Assembly: GCA_934229785.1 (NCBI GenBank)
Contig: CAKQEA010000031.1
Span: 1-19,389 of the forward strand
DNA length: 19,389 nucleotides
Direction: 5' to 3'
DNA from: an uncultured Anaeroplasmataceae bacterium
GTDB lineage: Bacteria; Bacillota_I; Bacilli_A; Acholeplasmatales; Anaeroplasmataceae
The notes beneath the pieces were generated by a model that worked only from the letters and a program-made list of their open reading frames with translations, was not told where the DNA came from and did not search any database. A program made the translations under genes and the position numbers. Position 1 is the stretch's first letter, and each line of letters starts with the position of its first letter. This document shows positions 7,953 through 16,002 of the stretch, in pieces.

Positions 7953-8607
7953 AGTTATTCACCTCTTCTTTAAAGATTCTACTAGAAGATATTATGTTAG
8001 GATCATTAGGATCTTTTTGTTTTTCAATTATTTTTCTAGGTAAAATATAATTTTCAATTAAGTCTTCTTTTTGTACTGGACTAAGTCGTTTAAACTTTTT
8101 ATATGCTTCATTGTTCATAGATAATTCATTCCAAACATATCTATTAATTGTAGGATTTTCTTTAGTATTATCTCTTCTAATTATTTGATCATTATCAGGT
8201 AACGATTTAATTAAAACGAAATCAATTGAAAACTTTGCTTTTTTATTAATAAAAGTAATAGCTGTCGTAGAATTTTGTAAATCATATTTTTCTCTATCAC
8301 TATACTTCTTATTCAAATAATTAAAGAAGTCTTCTTTTATCATTGTAGCTTCAGTTTTTTTCTCAACATTCTTATCAAAATGCTTAATCTTTTTAGAATT
8401 CTTTGTTAATAAAAGCTGATAATCCAAATCAAAAAAACCGTTCTTATCTTTTAAAACAATATTCCATTTTGCTGAACCTACTAATCTTTCTGTAAACTTA
8501 TATTGTTTACCAGTGTTAAAATGTTCATGTAAATCTCTAATTATAGAGCGAGCTTGATCTAAAGAATTATTAATTTCTTTTTTATGAACACGTTTAATTT
8601 TTCCCAT
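7942..8607 (-). CDS. Nucleotidyltransferase-fold protein (first gene of the cassette)
   Basis: The protein has the core of a polymerase-beta-fold nucleotidyltransferase: G44-S45 in RLVGSAKWN, the metal-binding pair D60-L-D62 in FFDLDYQLLL, and a third acid D129 in FSIDFVLI. All three metal ligands are present, so it may be active. At 221 residues it is shorter than typical CD-NTases (about 300 or more) and longer than minimal MNT antitoxins. It could therefore be an MNT-type partner that modifies the HEPN toxin, or an OAS/CD-NTase-like synthase; I cannot decide. The ATG at 8607 follows GGAGGA; an upstream TTG overlaps that site and is rejected. The end overlaps the next gene by 11 bases. Confidence 0.75.
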   Translation of the reverse strand: MGKIKRVHKKEINNSLDQARSIIRDLHEHFNTGKQYKFTERLVGSAKWNIVLKDKNGFFDLDYQLLLTKNSKKIKHFDKNVEKKTEATMIKEDFFNYLNKKYSDREKYDLQNSTTAITFINKKAKFSIDFVLIKSLPDNDQIIRRDNTKENPTINRYVWNELSMNNEAYKKFKRLSPVQKEDLIENYILPRKIIEKQKDPNDPNIISSSRIFKEEVNNYGA

Positions 8608-8664
8608 AAAAATCTCCTCCAAAACACTATATAATTATGTTAATCTACTAAAACTTAATCGTTT

Positions 8665-8679
8665 AACAATTCAACTGTT
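8665..8679. promoter_or_regulatory. Operator-like inverted repeat at the cassette start site
   Basis: AACAAT and ACTGTT arms around a 3-base centre form an inverted repeat with one mismatch, placed directly downstream of the -10 box. The position suits a repressor, perhaps one of the cassette's own proteins as in toxin-antitoxin autoregulation. The repeat is short and AT-rich, so the call is tentative. Confidence 0.3.
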
Positions 8680-8688
8680 ATTATAGCA
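8680..8688 (-). promoter_or_regulatory. Extended -10 promoter of the NTase/HEPN-RNase III/ATPase cassette
   Basis: The minus strand carries TGC directly before a perfect TATAAT, the extended -10 form that can work without a good -35 box. No convincing -35 is seen at the right distance. The predicted start is near 8673, about 65 bases before the first gene. Confidence 0.55.
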
Positions 8689-8719
8689 CATATTGTCTAA
8701 AATTTGGGGAGAAAATAAC

Positions 8720-8742
8720 AAAAAAGCCGCAGGTTATGCGAC
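8720..8742 (-). terminator. Terminator of the GH43-rlmD unit
   Basis: On the minus strand GTCGCA and TGCGGC form a 6-base stem (one G-T pair) around a 5-base loop, followed by six T's. It begins immediately after the TAA of the frame-restored small gene, and separates the housekeeping side from the accessory cassette. Confidence 0.85.
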
Positions 8743-9076
8743 TTATATCATATTAAAGTGTTCCATAGTTTCTATAATAACTTTATAATGTGTTTCTTTA
8801 GGTTTTCTATTAACATTTTCTTGGTCAACCGTTCTAGAATCAGCACGCTTTTTTTTGTATTCCTTTATCTTTTCTAACATAGGATATCATTGCAGCATTT
8901 ACATTTAATCCATACATGATTTTTACGTAATCAATGATATCTGAATTATTAGCTTTTGCTTTCTTGTTTATTTGCATTACTTTAGTGATATAAAGTTCAT
9001 ATAGTTTATGATTTAATTTTTCTTTATTACCTTGAATCATTTCTAATTCTAATAATGCATCTGGAATTACTAACAC
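8743..9076 (-). pseudogene. Small unrecognised gene, apparently frameshifted at A8
   Basis: I do not recognise the product. From a GTG at 9076, 78 residues are open before a TGA at 8840, and the chain looks protein-like: helical, with DIIDYVKIMYGLN and AAMISYVRK, which could be a helix-turn-helix, but that is weak. The end lies at a run of eight A's (8849-8856 on the minus strand). If one A is dropped, the frame continues for about 34 residues with a plausible sequence (NRKPKETHYKVIIETMEHF) to a TAA at 8743-8745, right at the terminator hairpin. The frame also extends upstream of the GTG with no ATG and no clear ribosome site. So it may be a decayed gene, a sequencing error in the homopolymer, or a gene rescued by slippage. 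Confidence 0.5.
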
Positions 9077-9102
9077 TTTATCATATGAAGGAATCTTATT
9101 AA

Positions 9103-10470
9103 TTATTTTTTTACTGAAGGATTTAACGTCAAAAGTGCGACTGTTTCAACAAGTGGTGTTTGTGGAAACATATCTACAGGTGTAATTGAATTTACATTAT
9201 ATTTAACTCTTAACAATTCTAAATCCTTAGCTAATGTTGCTGGATTACAAGAAACATATATAATTTTTTTCACTTCAGAATCTAATAAAGTATTAATAAA
9301 TTTCTCACCTAGTCCTGTTCTTGGTGGGTCAGCTACAACAATATCAAATACCTCTCCATCACGAATCATTTTTGGTAACAATTCTGAGGCATCACCTTGA
9401 TAGAATTTGGCATTTTTTATTTTATTAATTTTAGCATTCTCTTCTGCAGCCATAACTGATTCCTTATTATATTCAATACCAACTACCTCACCAGCAAGCT
9501 TAGCTAAATATAATCCTATTGCGCCTACGCCACAATAAGCATCAAGAATTCTTTCCTTTAATGAAAGTTTACAAGCCTTTAAAACAACATTATACATTGC
9601 TTCTGCTTGTTTTGTATTTAGCTGGAAAAATGTTGTAGGATAAATTTGATATTTAACCTTGCCAAGTGTTTCAATTATATATGGTTCACCCTCAAGTAAA
9701 TTAGTTTCTTTTCCAAACAAAGAGCCTGGTTTAATTTGCTCATTGAAGTTTTCATAAACTCCCTTTACACCAGATAATGCAATTACCTTTTTAGCAAGCT
9801 CTTTAATCTTATTATTCTTTTCATGGCAAATAAAAGTAACTAAAGCCTCATTTTGTTTATTTACTCTAATAACCAAATACTTAAGGACACCACGATTAAA
9901 TTTAGGTAAATAAACCTGTAATCCTATTTCATCAACAAGCTGTAGAATTTGAGTATTTAAAGTATTGATTAAAGGATTATTAACCATACAAGATTCAACT
10001 GGTACTAGTTGATTACTCTTAGCCTTGATCATACAAACACTTGTTTTATTATCATATCTTTTAACAGGCAATTGAGATTTATTACGATAACCAAAAACAT
10101 CAGACGATGCTACAGTTGGTTTAATTTCAAATGATCTAGTATCTAAAGAAGTATACCTATTTAAAGCCTCAATTAAAATATTTCGTTTATTAATAAGCAT
10201 ATCCTCATATTTAACATGCATAACTGCACAACCGCCACACGCTTCATAATATGGGCATTCTGCAATCTTTCTTGATTTAGATACACGCTTAATTTCAACA
10301 GTTTTAGCAAAAGCCATCTTAGTTTTAGAACAATTAGTTACACAAACCTCATGCACCTCTCCAGGAATAGCTCCATCTACAAATACTGCAAGCTTATTGT
10401 AAAAACCAATTCCTTCTCCATTTATTCCCATTCTTTTTATATCTAATGAAAAAGTATCATTTTCATTCAT
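9103..10470 (-). CDS. 23S rRNA (uracil-5-)-methyltransferase, RlmD/RlmCD type
   Basis: This family methylates C5 of a uracil in 23S rRNA (or tRNA for close relatives) using SAM. Domain order is an N-terminal TRAM RNA-binding domain (about residues 5-62), a [4Fe-4S] cluster site with C72, C78, C81 and C161, and a C-terminal Rossmann methyltransferase domain. DAYCGVGAIGL near residue 312 binds SAM, DPPRTGL at 383-389 follows, C410 in YVSCNPATL is the nucleophile and E444 in LVETV the base. All catalytic residues are present and the 455-residue length is typical. Gram-positives often have one RlmCD that modifies two sites, and I cannot tell which position this one modifies. Its ATG overlaps the GH43 stop by one base. 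Confidence 0.93.
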   Translation of the reverse strand: MNENDTFSLDIKRMGINGEGIGFYNKLAVFVDGAIPGEVHEVCVTNCSKTKMAFAKTVEIKRVSKSRKIAECPYYEACGGCAVMHVKYEDMLINKRNILIEALNRYTSLDTRSFEIKPTVASSDVFGYRNKSQLPVKRYDNKTSVCMIKAKSNQLVPVESCMVNNPLINTLNTQILQLVDEIGLQVYLPKFNRGVLKYLVIRVNKQNEALVTFICHEKNNKIKELAKKVIALSGVKGVYENFNEQIKPGSLFGKETNLLEGEPYIIETLGKVKYQIYPTTFFQLNTKQAEAMYNVVLKACKLSLKERILDAYCGVGAIGLYLAKLAGEVVGIEYNKESVMAAEENAKINKIKNAKFYQGDASELLPKMIRDGEVFDIVVADPPRTGLGEKFINTLLDSEVKKIIYVSCNPATLAKDLELLRVKYNVNSITPVDMFPQTPLVETVALLTLNPSVKK

Positions 10471-11945
10471 TATTTCACCTTCTTTACTTTAAAATATTCA
10501 AACTTAGAGTATCCACCTTCATAAAGGCCTCTTGAATAAATACCATATTTGCCACCAATCCATCTACCAACACTAGCAGTAAATTTATTTTTTAAATAAG
10601 TATTATTAAAACCTAACACATAAGTATCAATAGCTGTATATTTCAACATAAACTCAATTGTATCATTTTTATACAAACAATCAAATAAAACAACATCATT
10701 ATCCTGATTAAAATGACCCTGTCTTACTTGTAAATGATTATTACCGTCAATTCTTCTTACACAAATATAATTATAATCATACCCCATAAAACAAAGCCCA
10801 GTTTCATCACCATCATTTATCAAATTTAGGCTACACATTGTCTTAATGGTAAATGATGAAAACAAAATCTTAGTTAAAAATAAATTAGGAGTTTGATTTA
10901 AGGCATTGTATGCCTTATCATTGTGATAATAACAATTAAGCCTTAATCCATTATCTAAGCTATACCATCCATTTTTCTTATTTGCAGGAGTTTGCCACAT
11001 CAATGATAACTTATCTTTATTAAATAAATCAGATGATTCAAGCTTATAGCTTGATTTTAAATCAATTAAATATTCATTTTCCTCATAGGGAGTACCTGCT
11101 AGTAATTCATCCTTAACATTACCACAAATAGGCCAATCATTTATCCATTTTGCAGGCTGTAGATGAACAACCCTACCATAAACATTTAAATCCTGAAAGT
11201 GCATAAAAGCCCAATTATCATTACCTAAATCAATTAAAGCTCCTTGGTGTGGACCATTGATTTTAGAATCATTTTGACACATAACGATTTTTTCCTCATA
11301 TGGTCCATAAACATTTTTGCTTCTTAAGCAAGTCTGCCATCCTGTCTTAACACTCCCTGCTGGAGCCATAATATAAAAATAACCATTTCGCTTATAAAAC
11401 TTAGGTCCCTCTATTGTAGGCTGTGTATTATGACCATCAAAAATAATCTTATAATCAGTTAATTGTTTTTTTAAATCACATGATACCTCATATAAGCCCA
11501 AAACAGAATTAAAGCCTATTCTACTTTTAACAAAGCCTACAACCAAATAACATTTACCATTATCCCAAATAGGACATGGATCTTCAATTCCCTTGGCATC
11601 AATTAAACACCAAGGATCACTCCAATCTCCACGCTCAATATCAGTACATGAAGCAACATAAATACCTTCATCAGGAAAGGGAATTACGGCATAATATTTA
11701 CCAGCATGATACCTTAGTGAAGGTGCCCAAGCACCATCACCATGACAAACATTATCAAACCTTTTAAAAGGAATTTTATCAAATACATAGCCAATTAATT
11801 TCCAATTAACAAGATTTCTACTTTTCAAAATTGGAACTCCAGGTGTGTGATTAAAGCTTGATGAAATCATATAAAAGTTTTTTCCTCTTCTAATTACATC
11901 TGGATCACTATAATCTGATAAAATAACTGGATTTGTATATCTCAT
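10470..11945 (-). CDS. Glycoside hydrolase family 43 (beta-xylosidase/arabinofuranosidase type)
   Basis: GH43 enzymes remove xylose or arabinose from hemicellulose oligosaccharides. The five-bladed propeller occupies roughly residues 1-300, with the three expected acids visible: D14 in DYSDPDVIR (base), D122 in GIEDPCPIWD (pKa modulator) and E179 in TIEGPKFYK (acid). A beta-sandwich accessory domain fills about residues 300-491. There is no signal peptide, so it likely acts in the cytoplasm on imported oligosaccharides. AAGGAGAGAG lies 4 bases before the ATG. It is 56 bases past rseP with no clear terminator between, and its stop TAA shares one base with the rlmD start. Subfamily and substrate cannot be fixed from sequence alone; a GH43 member with both activities is common. 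Confidence 0.9.
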   Translation of the reverse strand: MRYTNPVILSDYSDPDVIRRGKNFYMISSSFNHTPGVPILKSRNLVNWKLIGYVFDKIPFKRFDNVCHGDGAWAPSLRYHAGKYYAVIPFPDEGIYVASCTDIERGDWSDPWCLIDAKGIEDPCPIWDNGKCYLVVGFVKSRIGFNSVLGLYEVSCDLKKQLTDYKIIFDGHNTQPTIEGPKFYKRNGYFYIMAPAGSVKTGWQTCLRSKNVYGPYEEKIVMCQNDSKINGPHQGALIDLGNDNWAFMHFQDLNVYGRVVHLQPAKWINDWPICGNVKDELLAGTPYEENEYLIDLKSSYKLESSDLFNKDKLSLMWQTPANKKNGWYSLDNGLRLNCYYHNDKAYNALNQTPNLFLTKILFSSFTIKTMCSLNLINDGDETGLCFMGYDYNYICVRRIDGNNHLQVRQGHFNQDNDVVLFDCLYKNDTIEFMLKYTAIDTYVLGFNNTYLKNKFTASVGRWIGGKYGIYSRGLYEGGYSKFEYFKVKKVK

Positions 11946-12001
11946 AGAACTCTCTCCTTATAAATAAATAATATCTAATAAACATTATTTTTAAACAATT
12001 T

Positions 12002-13654
12002 TTATTTAAATAGTCTTAAAATATCATTATATGTAACATAAATAAATAATATTAGTAATAAAACAAAGAAAACATTTGTAATAATGGATTCAACCTTTTT
12101 ACTTGGTTTTTTCTTAGTTATAAGCTCATATAGCAAAAATACAATTCTTCCACCATCTAAGCCTGGAATAGGAAGCAAATTCATAACACCAATATTTACA
12201 GATAATAAAGCAAGTAAAGATAGTAATGCTAAAAAGCCTGCCCCTACATATTGCTGTACTAAAGAATAAATACCTACAACACTTGATAAGCTAGATATAC
12301 CAATTTGTCTATTCTCACTTGGTGCAATTAATAGCTTTAATGTTCTAAAAATTAAAGTGAAATCCTGCCAGAAATTACTAAATGCTGCCTTAATTCCACC
12401 AAAAAAGCTAAAATGATATTTTGGTGATACACCAATTTGTTGAACAACCTTATTAACTCTTTGATTAGATAAAACCTCATTATTCCATGGAGTTATAACA
12501 CTACATTCATCTAATGAAACCTTAGTATATTCCTCTTGTTCTAAATCCTTAGGAGTATAATATTCAAATTTTATATTTGCTGAATCTAAGTCCTTAAAAA
12601 ACTTAATAACCTCAGGCCATGAATTACGATTAAGTTCAATAATCTCATTAGTATCTACATTTAAGATCTTACTAATTATTGTACCCCTTGAAAAAGGAAG
12701 CTTACCAGAGCTACATTGTCCTGTATTACCAATTCTTAACCCCTCAATATCATTATTAAATGCTTGTGAAGGAATATCAATATTTGAAATGCCAACAGAA
12801 TTAATCGCAACAATAGTAGATATAGGCAATACTCTTTCTACACCATTTGATTCCACTGTAATATAAAAATCAACATTATTCTTACTATACTCATTGGCAA
12901 GAGCCTCTGAAAATTCATTCCAAGTTGTAACATCAGTATCAGAAACCTTAGTTATTTTATCTCCAACCTTAATTTCAGCCATATTTGCAGGATAGCCTGC
13001 CTCTACACTACCTACAACTGTAGAATTATAATTAGGAACACCCTGAACAAAAAATATAATTAAATAAACAATAATTGCAATTATAAAATTCATAACAGGA
13101 CCAGCAAGTAAGGTTATAAATCTACGCCATAGGCTCTTTGAATCAAAGCTTCTATCATATGGTGTAAGCTGCATAGTTTGATTACGCTCAAAAACGTAAA
13201 TTGCATCATTTTTAACCTTCAAATAATGATTTTGATTATCATAATTTAAGCTAATATATAAATCATGTCCATCCTTACCACTAAGGTCGATTTCAGCAAT
13301 TTCACCACGAAGATTACATTCCTTATTATCATCTAAAATAATCTCTGTAACCTCATCGTTTATAATATTAACACCAATACTATCTCCAACCTTTAAAATA
13401 CCATCTAGCTCATTGTTAGCCATTTGAACATATCCGCCGATTGGAATAGCACGAATACAAAATGTAGTTTCACCCATTTGCTTTTTGTAGATAGCAGGAC
13501 CCATACCTATAGAAAATTCATGGCATAAAATGCCAGCCTTCTTCGCAAAGTAAAAATGTCCCGCCTCATGAGCAACAATTATAACACCTAAAACAAAAAT
13601 AAATGCAAGTATTGAAACTAAAATTAAAGGTACACCCGTTAAAGCAAGTATCAT
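12002..13654 (-). CDS. rseP: RseP/RasP-type intramembrane zinc metalloprotease
   Basis: This is a site-2 protease that cleaves transmembrane substrates such as anti-sigma factors and remnant signal peptides. The zinc-binding H29-E30-A-G-H33 motif is in the first helix, followed by FYFAKKAGI, and the third ligand region is the C-terminal LLPIPGLDGGR with D500. A PDZ-like domain containing YPANMAEIKVGDKITKV lies in the extracytoplasmic middle, and a second, more divergent PDZ-like stretch appears to follow. At 550 residues it is longer than the roughly 420 of the B. subtilis protein; the extra length lies in the middle extracytoplasmic part. GGAG inside the end of dxr serves as its ribosome site. 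It completes the conserved cdsA-dxr-rseP block. Confidence 0.95.
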   Translation of the reverse strand: MILALTGVPLILVSILAFIFVLGVIIVAHEAGHFYFAKKAGILCHEFSIGMGPAIYKKQMGETTFCIRAIPIGGYVQMANNELDGILKVGDSIGVNIINDEVTEIILDDNKECNLRGEIAEIDLSGKDGHDLYISLNYDNQNHYLKVKNDAIYVFERNQTMQLTPYDRSFDSKSLWRRFITLLAGPVMNFIIAIIVYLIIFFVQGVPNYNSTVVGSVEAGYPANMAEIKVGDKITKVSDTDVTTWNEFSEALANEYSKNNVDFYITVESNGVERVLPISTIVAINSVGISNIDIPSQAFNNDIEGLRIGNTGQCSSGKLPFSRGTIISKILNVDTNEIIELNRNSWPEVIKFFKDLDSANIKFEYYTPKDLEQEEYTKVSLDECSVITPWNNEVLSNQRVNKVVQQIGVSPKYHFSFFGGIKAAFSNFWQDFTLIFRTLKLLIAPSENRQIGISSLSSVVGIYSLVQQYVGAGFLALLSLLALLSVNIGVMNLLPIPGLDGGRIVFLLYELITKKKPSKKVESIITNVFFVLLLILFIYVTYNDILRLFK

Positions 13655-14802
13655 ATATTTTCAACTCCATATTTTTTTAATATTTTATTAATAATGCTCT
13701 TACTTATAGTTACAATATTTTCTAAATTATATTCTATATTATCATAATTATTTGAATAAATTTCATTTGCGATAATATTTTCTATTTCTAAAAATTTAAT
13801 ATAATCATGTAAAAATAAGTAAACAGCTGCTTCATTAGAAGCATTTAATACTGCAAGATAAATTCCACCCTTTTTAGCCGCATCATAAGCATAGCCTAAG
13901 CATGGAAATCTATCCTTTGAAAGCTCCCTAAACTCTAAATTTAACCCAAATAAATTTAATCCCTCTTCATTATTAGAAATATGATTAGGATATCTTAAAG
14001 CATATGAAATTGGAGTATGCATATCTGATACGCCAATTTCTGCTTTAATTGTATGATCATTAAATTCAACCATTGAATGAACAATACTTTGTGGATGTAA
14101 AACTGTATCAATTTTTTCATAAGGCATATCAAATAAATAATGAGCCTCTATAACCTCAAAGCCCTTATTCATCATAGTAGCACTATCAATTGTAATCTTA
14201 GCTCCCATACTCCAATTAGGATGAGCTAAAGCTTCACTTTTAGTAACATTTAAAAGTTCACCACGCTCTTTATTTCTAAAAGAGCCACCACTAGCTGTAA
14301 TAATTAATCTTTTAACCTCATTATGCAATTCACCAGTTAAGCATTGAAGTATTGCTGAATGCTCAGAATCAATTGGAATCAAATCAACATTATATTTTTT
14401 AACAAGATCTTTAATAATATCCCCTGCAACAACTAACGTTTCTTTATTAGCTAGACAAATTGTTTTACAAGCCTTAATAGCGCTAACAGTTGGCATAAGT
14501 CCTGAAATACCAACTAACGCATTGACAAAAACTTCATTATCATACTTATGATAGTTTGCAACCTCAAGAAGCCCTTCATCACCAAAGCAAATTTTAGCCT
14601 TATAGCCTATATCATAAATATCTTCCTTTTTACGAAAACAAACAATTTCTGGTTTAAATTCATCTATAACCTCTTTACAACGAGTAAGATTAGAGCCAAC
14701 AGAAACACCTACAACTCTAAATTCAAGAGGATTTTCTCTAACAATATCTAATGTTTGTGTTCCTATAGAGCCACAAGCTCCAACAATGTATAAATTTTTC
14801 AT
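13651..14802 (-). CDS. dxr: 1-deoxy-D-xylulose 5-phosphate reductoisomerase
   Basis: DXR converts 1-deoxyxylulose 5-phosphate to 2-C-methylerythritol 4-phosphate with NADPH, the committed step of the MEP isoprenoid pathway. The NADPH loop GACGSIGTQTLD lies at residues 8-19, where the usual form is GSTGSIG. The metal and substrate site is clear: LANKETLV near residue 117, D145-S-E147-H, ASGGSFRN, HPNWSMG and MNKGFEVIEAHYLF. At 383 residues it is full length. The gene starts 2 bases after cdsA and its TGA stop overlaps the rseP ATG in an ATGA arrangement, implying coupled translation. This overlap is also good evidence that TGA is a true stop in this genome. Confidence 0.97.
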   Translation of the reverse strand: MKNLYIVGACGSIGTQTLDIVRENPLEFRVVGVSVGSNLTRCKEVIDEFKPEIVCFRKKEDIYDIGYKAKICFGDEGLLEVANYHKYDNEVFVNALVGISGLMPTVSAIKACKTICLANKETLVVAGDIIKDLVKKYNVDLIPIDSEHSAILQCLTGELHNEVKRLIITASGGSFRNKERGELLNVTKSEALAHPNWSMGAKITIDSATMMNKGFEVIEAHYLFDMPYEKIDTVLHPQSIVHSMVEFNDHTIKAEIGVSDMHTPISYALRYPNHISNNEEGLNLFGLNLEFRELSKDRFPCLGYAYDAAKKGGIYLAVLNASNEAAVYLFLHDYIKFLEIENIIANEIYSNNYDNIEYNLENIVTISKSIINKILKKYGVENI

Positions 14803-14804
14803 AA

Positions 14805-15773
14805 TTAAATACCTAGATTCCCTATAATTGGATATGTAATAGCCTCAAGCTGAATTAAAACTAAGAAGATAGCTGAAGCAAAAATTGCAGAATCAAATCT
14901 ATCAAGAACCCCTCCATGACCTGGGAAGATATTAGAGTAATCCTTAATACCATATGTCCTTTTTAGCTTTGATGCAACTAAATCACCAATTTGTGAACAA
15001 GCAGACATAAATAATGTTAAGACAATCATAAACAATACTAATCCAACCTGAGTAAATTGCTCATATTCAAAAACACCCTCAAAGAATGGTGTAACCTCAC
15101 CACCATGAAAGCTTGATGTAAAATAAGGATAGCTAACTAAAAATGTTACACCTATAATTAAAGCTATTGCTGTACCACCAATTGCTCCCTCCCATGATTT
15201 ATTAGGAGATATATATGGTGCCATTTTATGTCTACCACCAAATACCTTTTTACCTATTGTCAAACCAAATACAAGGGCAAATACATCAGTAGAAACCGTA
15301 ATTATTAATAAATAAATAATAAATCTAACACCATATGAACGTAATACAGTGAAGCAAGCAAAGCAAAGCCCAACATAAATTATTTGAACTAAGCATTTTC
15401 CAACATCACTAGCATCAAAATCATGAACAAAAACCAAACAAGCCATTAATGTTAAAAAGATAAGTCCCATTGTTAAAAACACATCAATTTCAATACCTGT
15501 ATAACGAATAAAACTACAAATTAAAGTATCATAACAAACATTTTTAAAATTATTAACAACTGAACTATACAATCCTATAGTTAATAGTACACATATTATT
15601 TTTATAGGCATTGGAACCTTCTTCTTTTTATCATACATATTTAAAATTTCAAATGAGGCAACAATTGTAAATAAAAATACAATTAGTTCAAAAATAGGCT
15701 TTAAAACAGGAACCACTACAGCAGGTAATAATATAAGTGTTAATATTGTAGCAGTTATAATTCTCTTTTTCAT
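14805..15773 (-). CDS. cdsA: Phosphatidate cytidylyltransferase (CDP-diglyceride synthase)
   Basis: CdsA makes CDP-diacylglycerol from phosphatidic acid and CTP at the cytoplasmic membrane, the branch point for phospholipid synthesis. The protein is a polytopic membrane protein with many hydrophobic segments from residue 5 on. Near the C-terminus it carries the family signature S-x-L-K-R then KDYSNIFPGHGGVLDRFD. I place the start at the ATG at 15773, five bases after GGAGG, giving 322 residues; an in-frame ATG four codons earlier overlaps that ribosome site and is unlikely to be used. The gene opens a unit with dxr, 2 bases downstream. Usual family lengths are about 260 to 310, so this is slightly long at the N-terminus. 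Confidence 0.95.
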   Translation of the reverse strand: MKKRIITATILTLILLPAVVVPVLKPIFELIVFLFTIVASFEILNMYDKKKKVPMPIKIICVLLTIGLYSSVVNNFKNVCYDTLICSFIRYTGIEIDVFLTMGLIFLTLMACLVFVHDFDASDVGKCLVQIIYVGLCFACFTVLRSYGVRFIIYLLIITVSTDVFALVFGLTIGKKVFGGRHKMAPYISPNKSWEGAIGGTAIALIIGVTFLVSYPYFTSSFHGGEVTPFFEGVFEYEQFTQVGLVLFMIVLTLFMSACSQIGDLVASKLKRTYGIKDYSNIFPGHGGVLDRFDSAIFASAIFLVLIQLEAITYPIIGNLGI

Positions 15774-15817
15774 ATAAACCTCCATATAGGTTAATTTTAT
15801 ACTATTTATTTTTTACG

Positions 15818-15841
15818 ATAATATTATAATATTATAATATT
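15818..15841. repeat. Three tandem copies of ATAATATT
   Basis: The 8-base unit ATAATATT is repeated three times in direct tandem, overlapping the -10 box and early transcribed region of the cdsA promoter. Such a repeat can gain or lose units by replication slippage. Copy-number variation is possible but unproven, and the motif is simple AT sequence. Confidence 0.7.
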
Positions 15842-15866
15842 ATATTAGTTTTTTCGAACATGTTAA
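15839..15866 (-). promoter_or_regulatory. Promoter of the cdsA-dxr-rseP unit
   Basis: TTAACA (15861-15866, one mismatch from TTGACA) and TATAAT (15839-15844, perfect) are 16 bases apart on the minus strand, downstream of the frr terminator and about 60 bases upstream of cdsA. The -10 box overlaps an 8-base tandem repeat. It probably drives cdsA, dxr and rseP, and possibly the GH43 and rlmD genes beyond. Confidence 0.65.
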
Positions 15867-15906
15867 TTAGTCTAAAATTATACGATTATCATTATATCAT
15901 TATAAA

Positions 15907-15957
15907 TAAAAAAAATCTAGTCGAATTAACTTAACAAAGCAATTCAACTAGATTTTT
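15907..15957 (-). terminator. Terminator of the rpsB-tsf-pyrH-frr unit
   Basis: Two 17-base arms (15911-15927 and 15941-15957) pair with a single G-T wobble around a 13-base loop. On the minus strand the hairpin ends in a run of eight T's. The stem starts and ends in A/T runs, so it could terminate from either side, but only minus-strand genes flank it. Confidence 0.9.
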
Positions 15958-16002
15958 AAAAATAAAAATTAAAAATAAGCATACTTGATTAGTTATTAGA
16001 CA

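Noticed and set aside
8607..8622. TTG start at 8622 for the nucleotidyltransferase gene
   Set aside because: The TTG overlaps the GGAGGA ribosome site, which is correctly spaced for the ATG at 8607.
5594..8742. Insertion sequence or integrase marking the cassette as a mobile element
   Set aside because: No transposase, integrase or matching terminal repeats were seen on both sides; the 17-base inverted repeat lies on one side only.
15773..15785. ATG at 15785 as the cdsA start
   Set aside because: It overlaps the GGAGG that serves the ATG at 15773.
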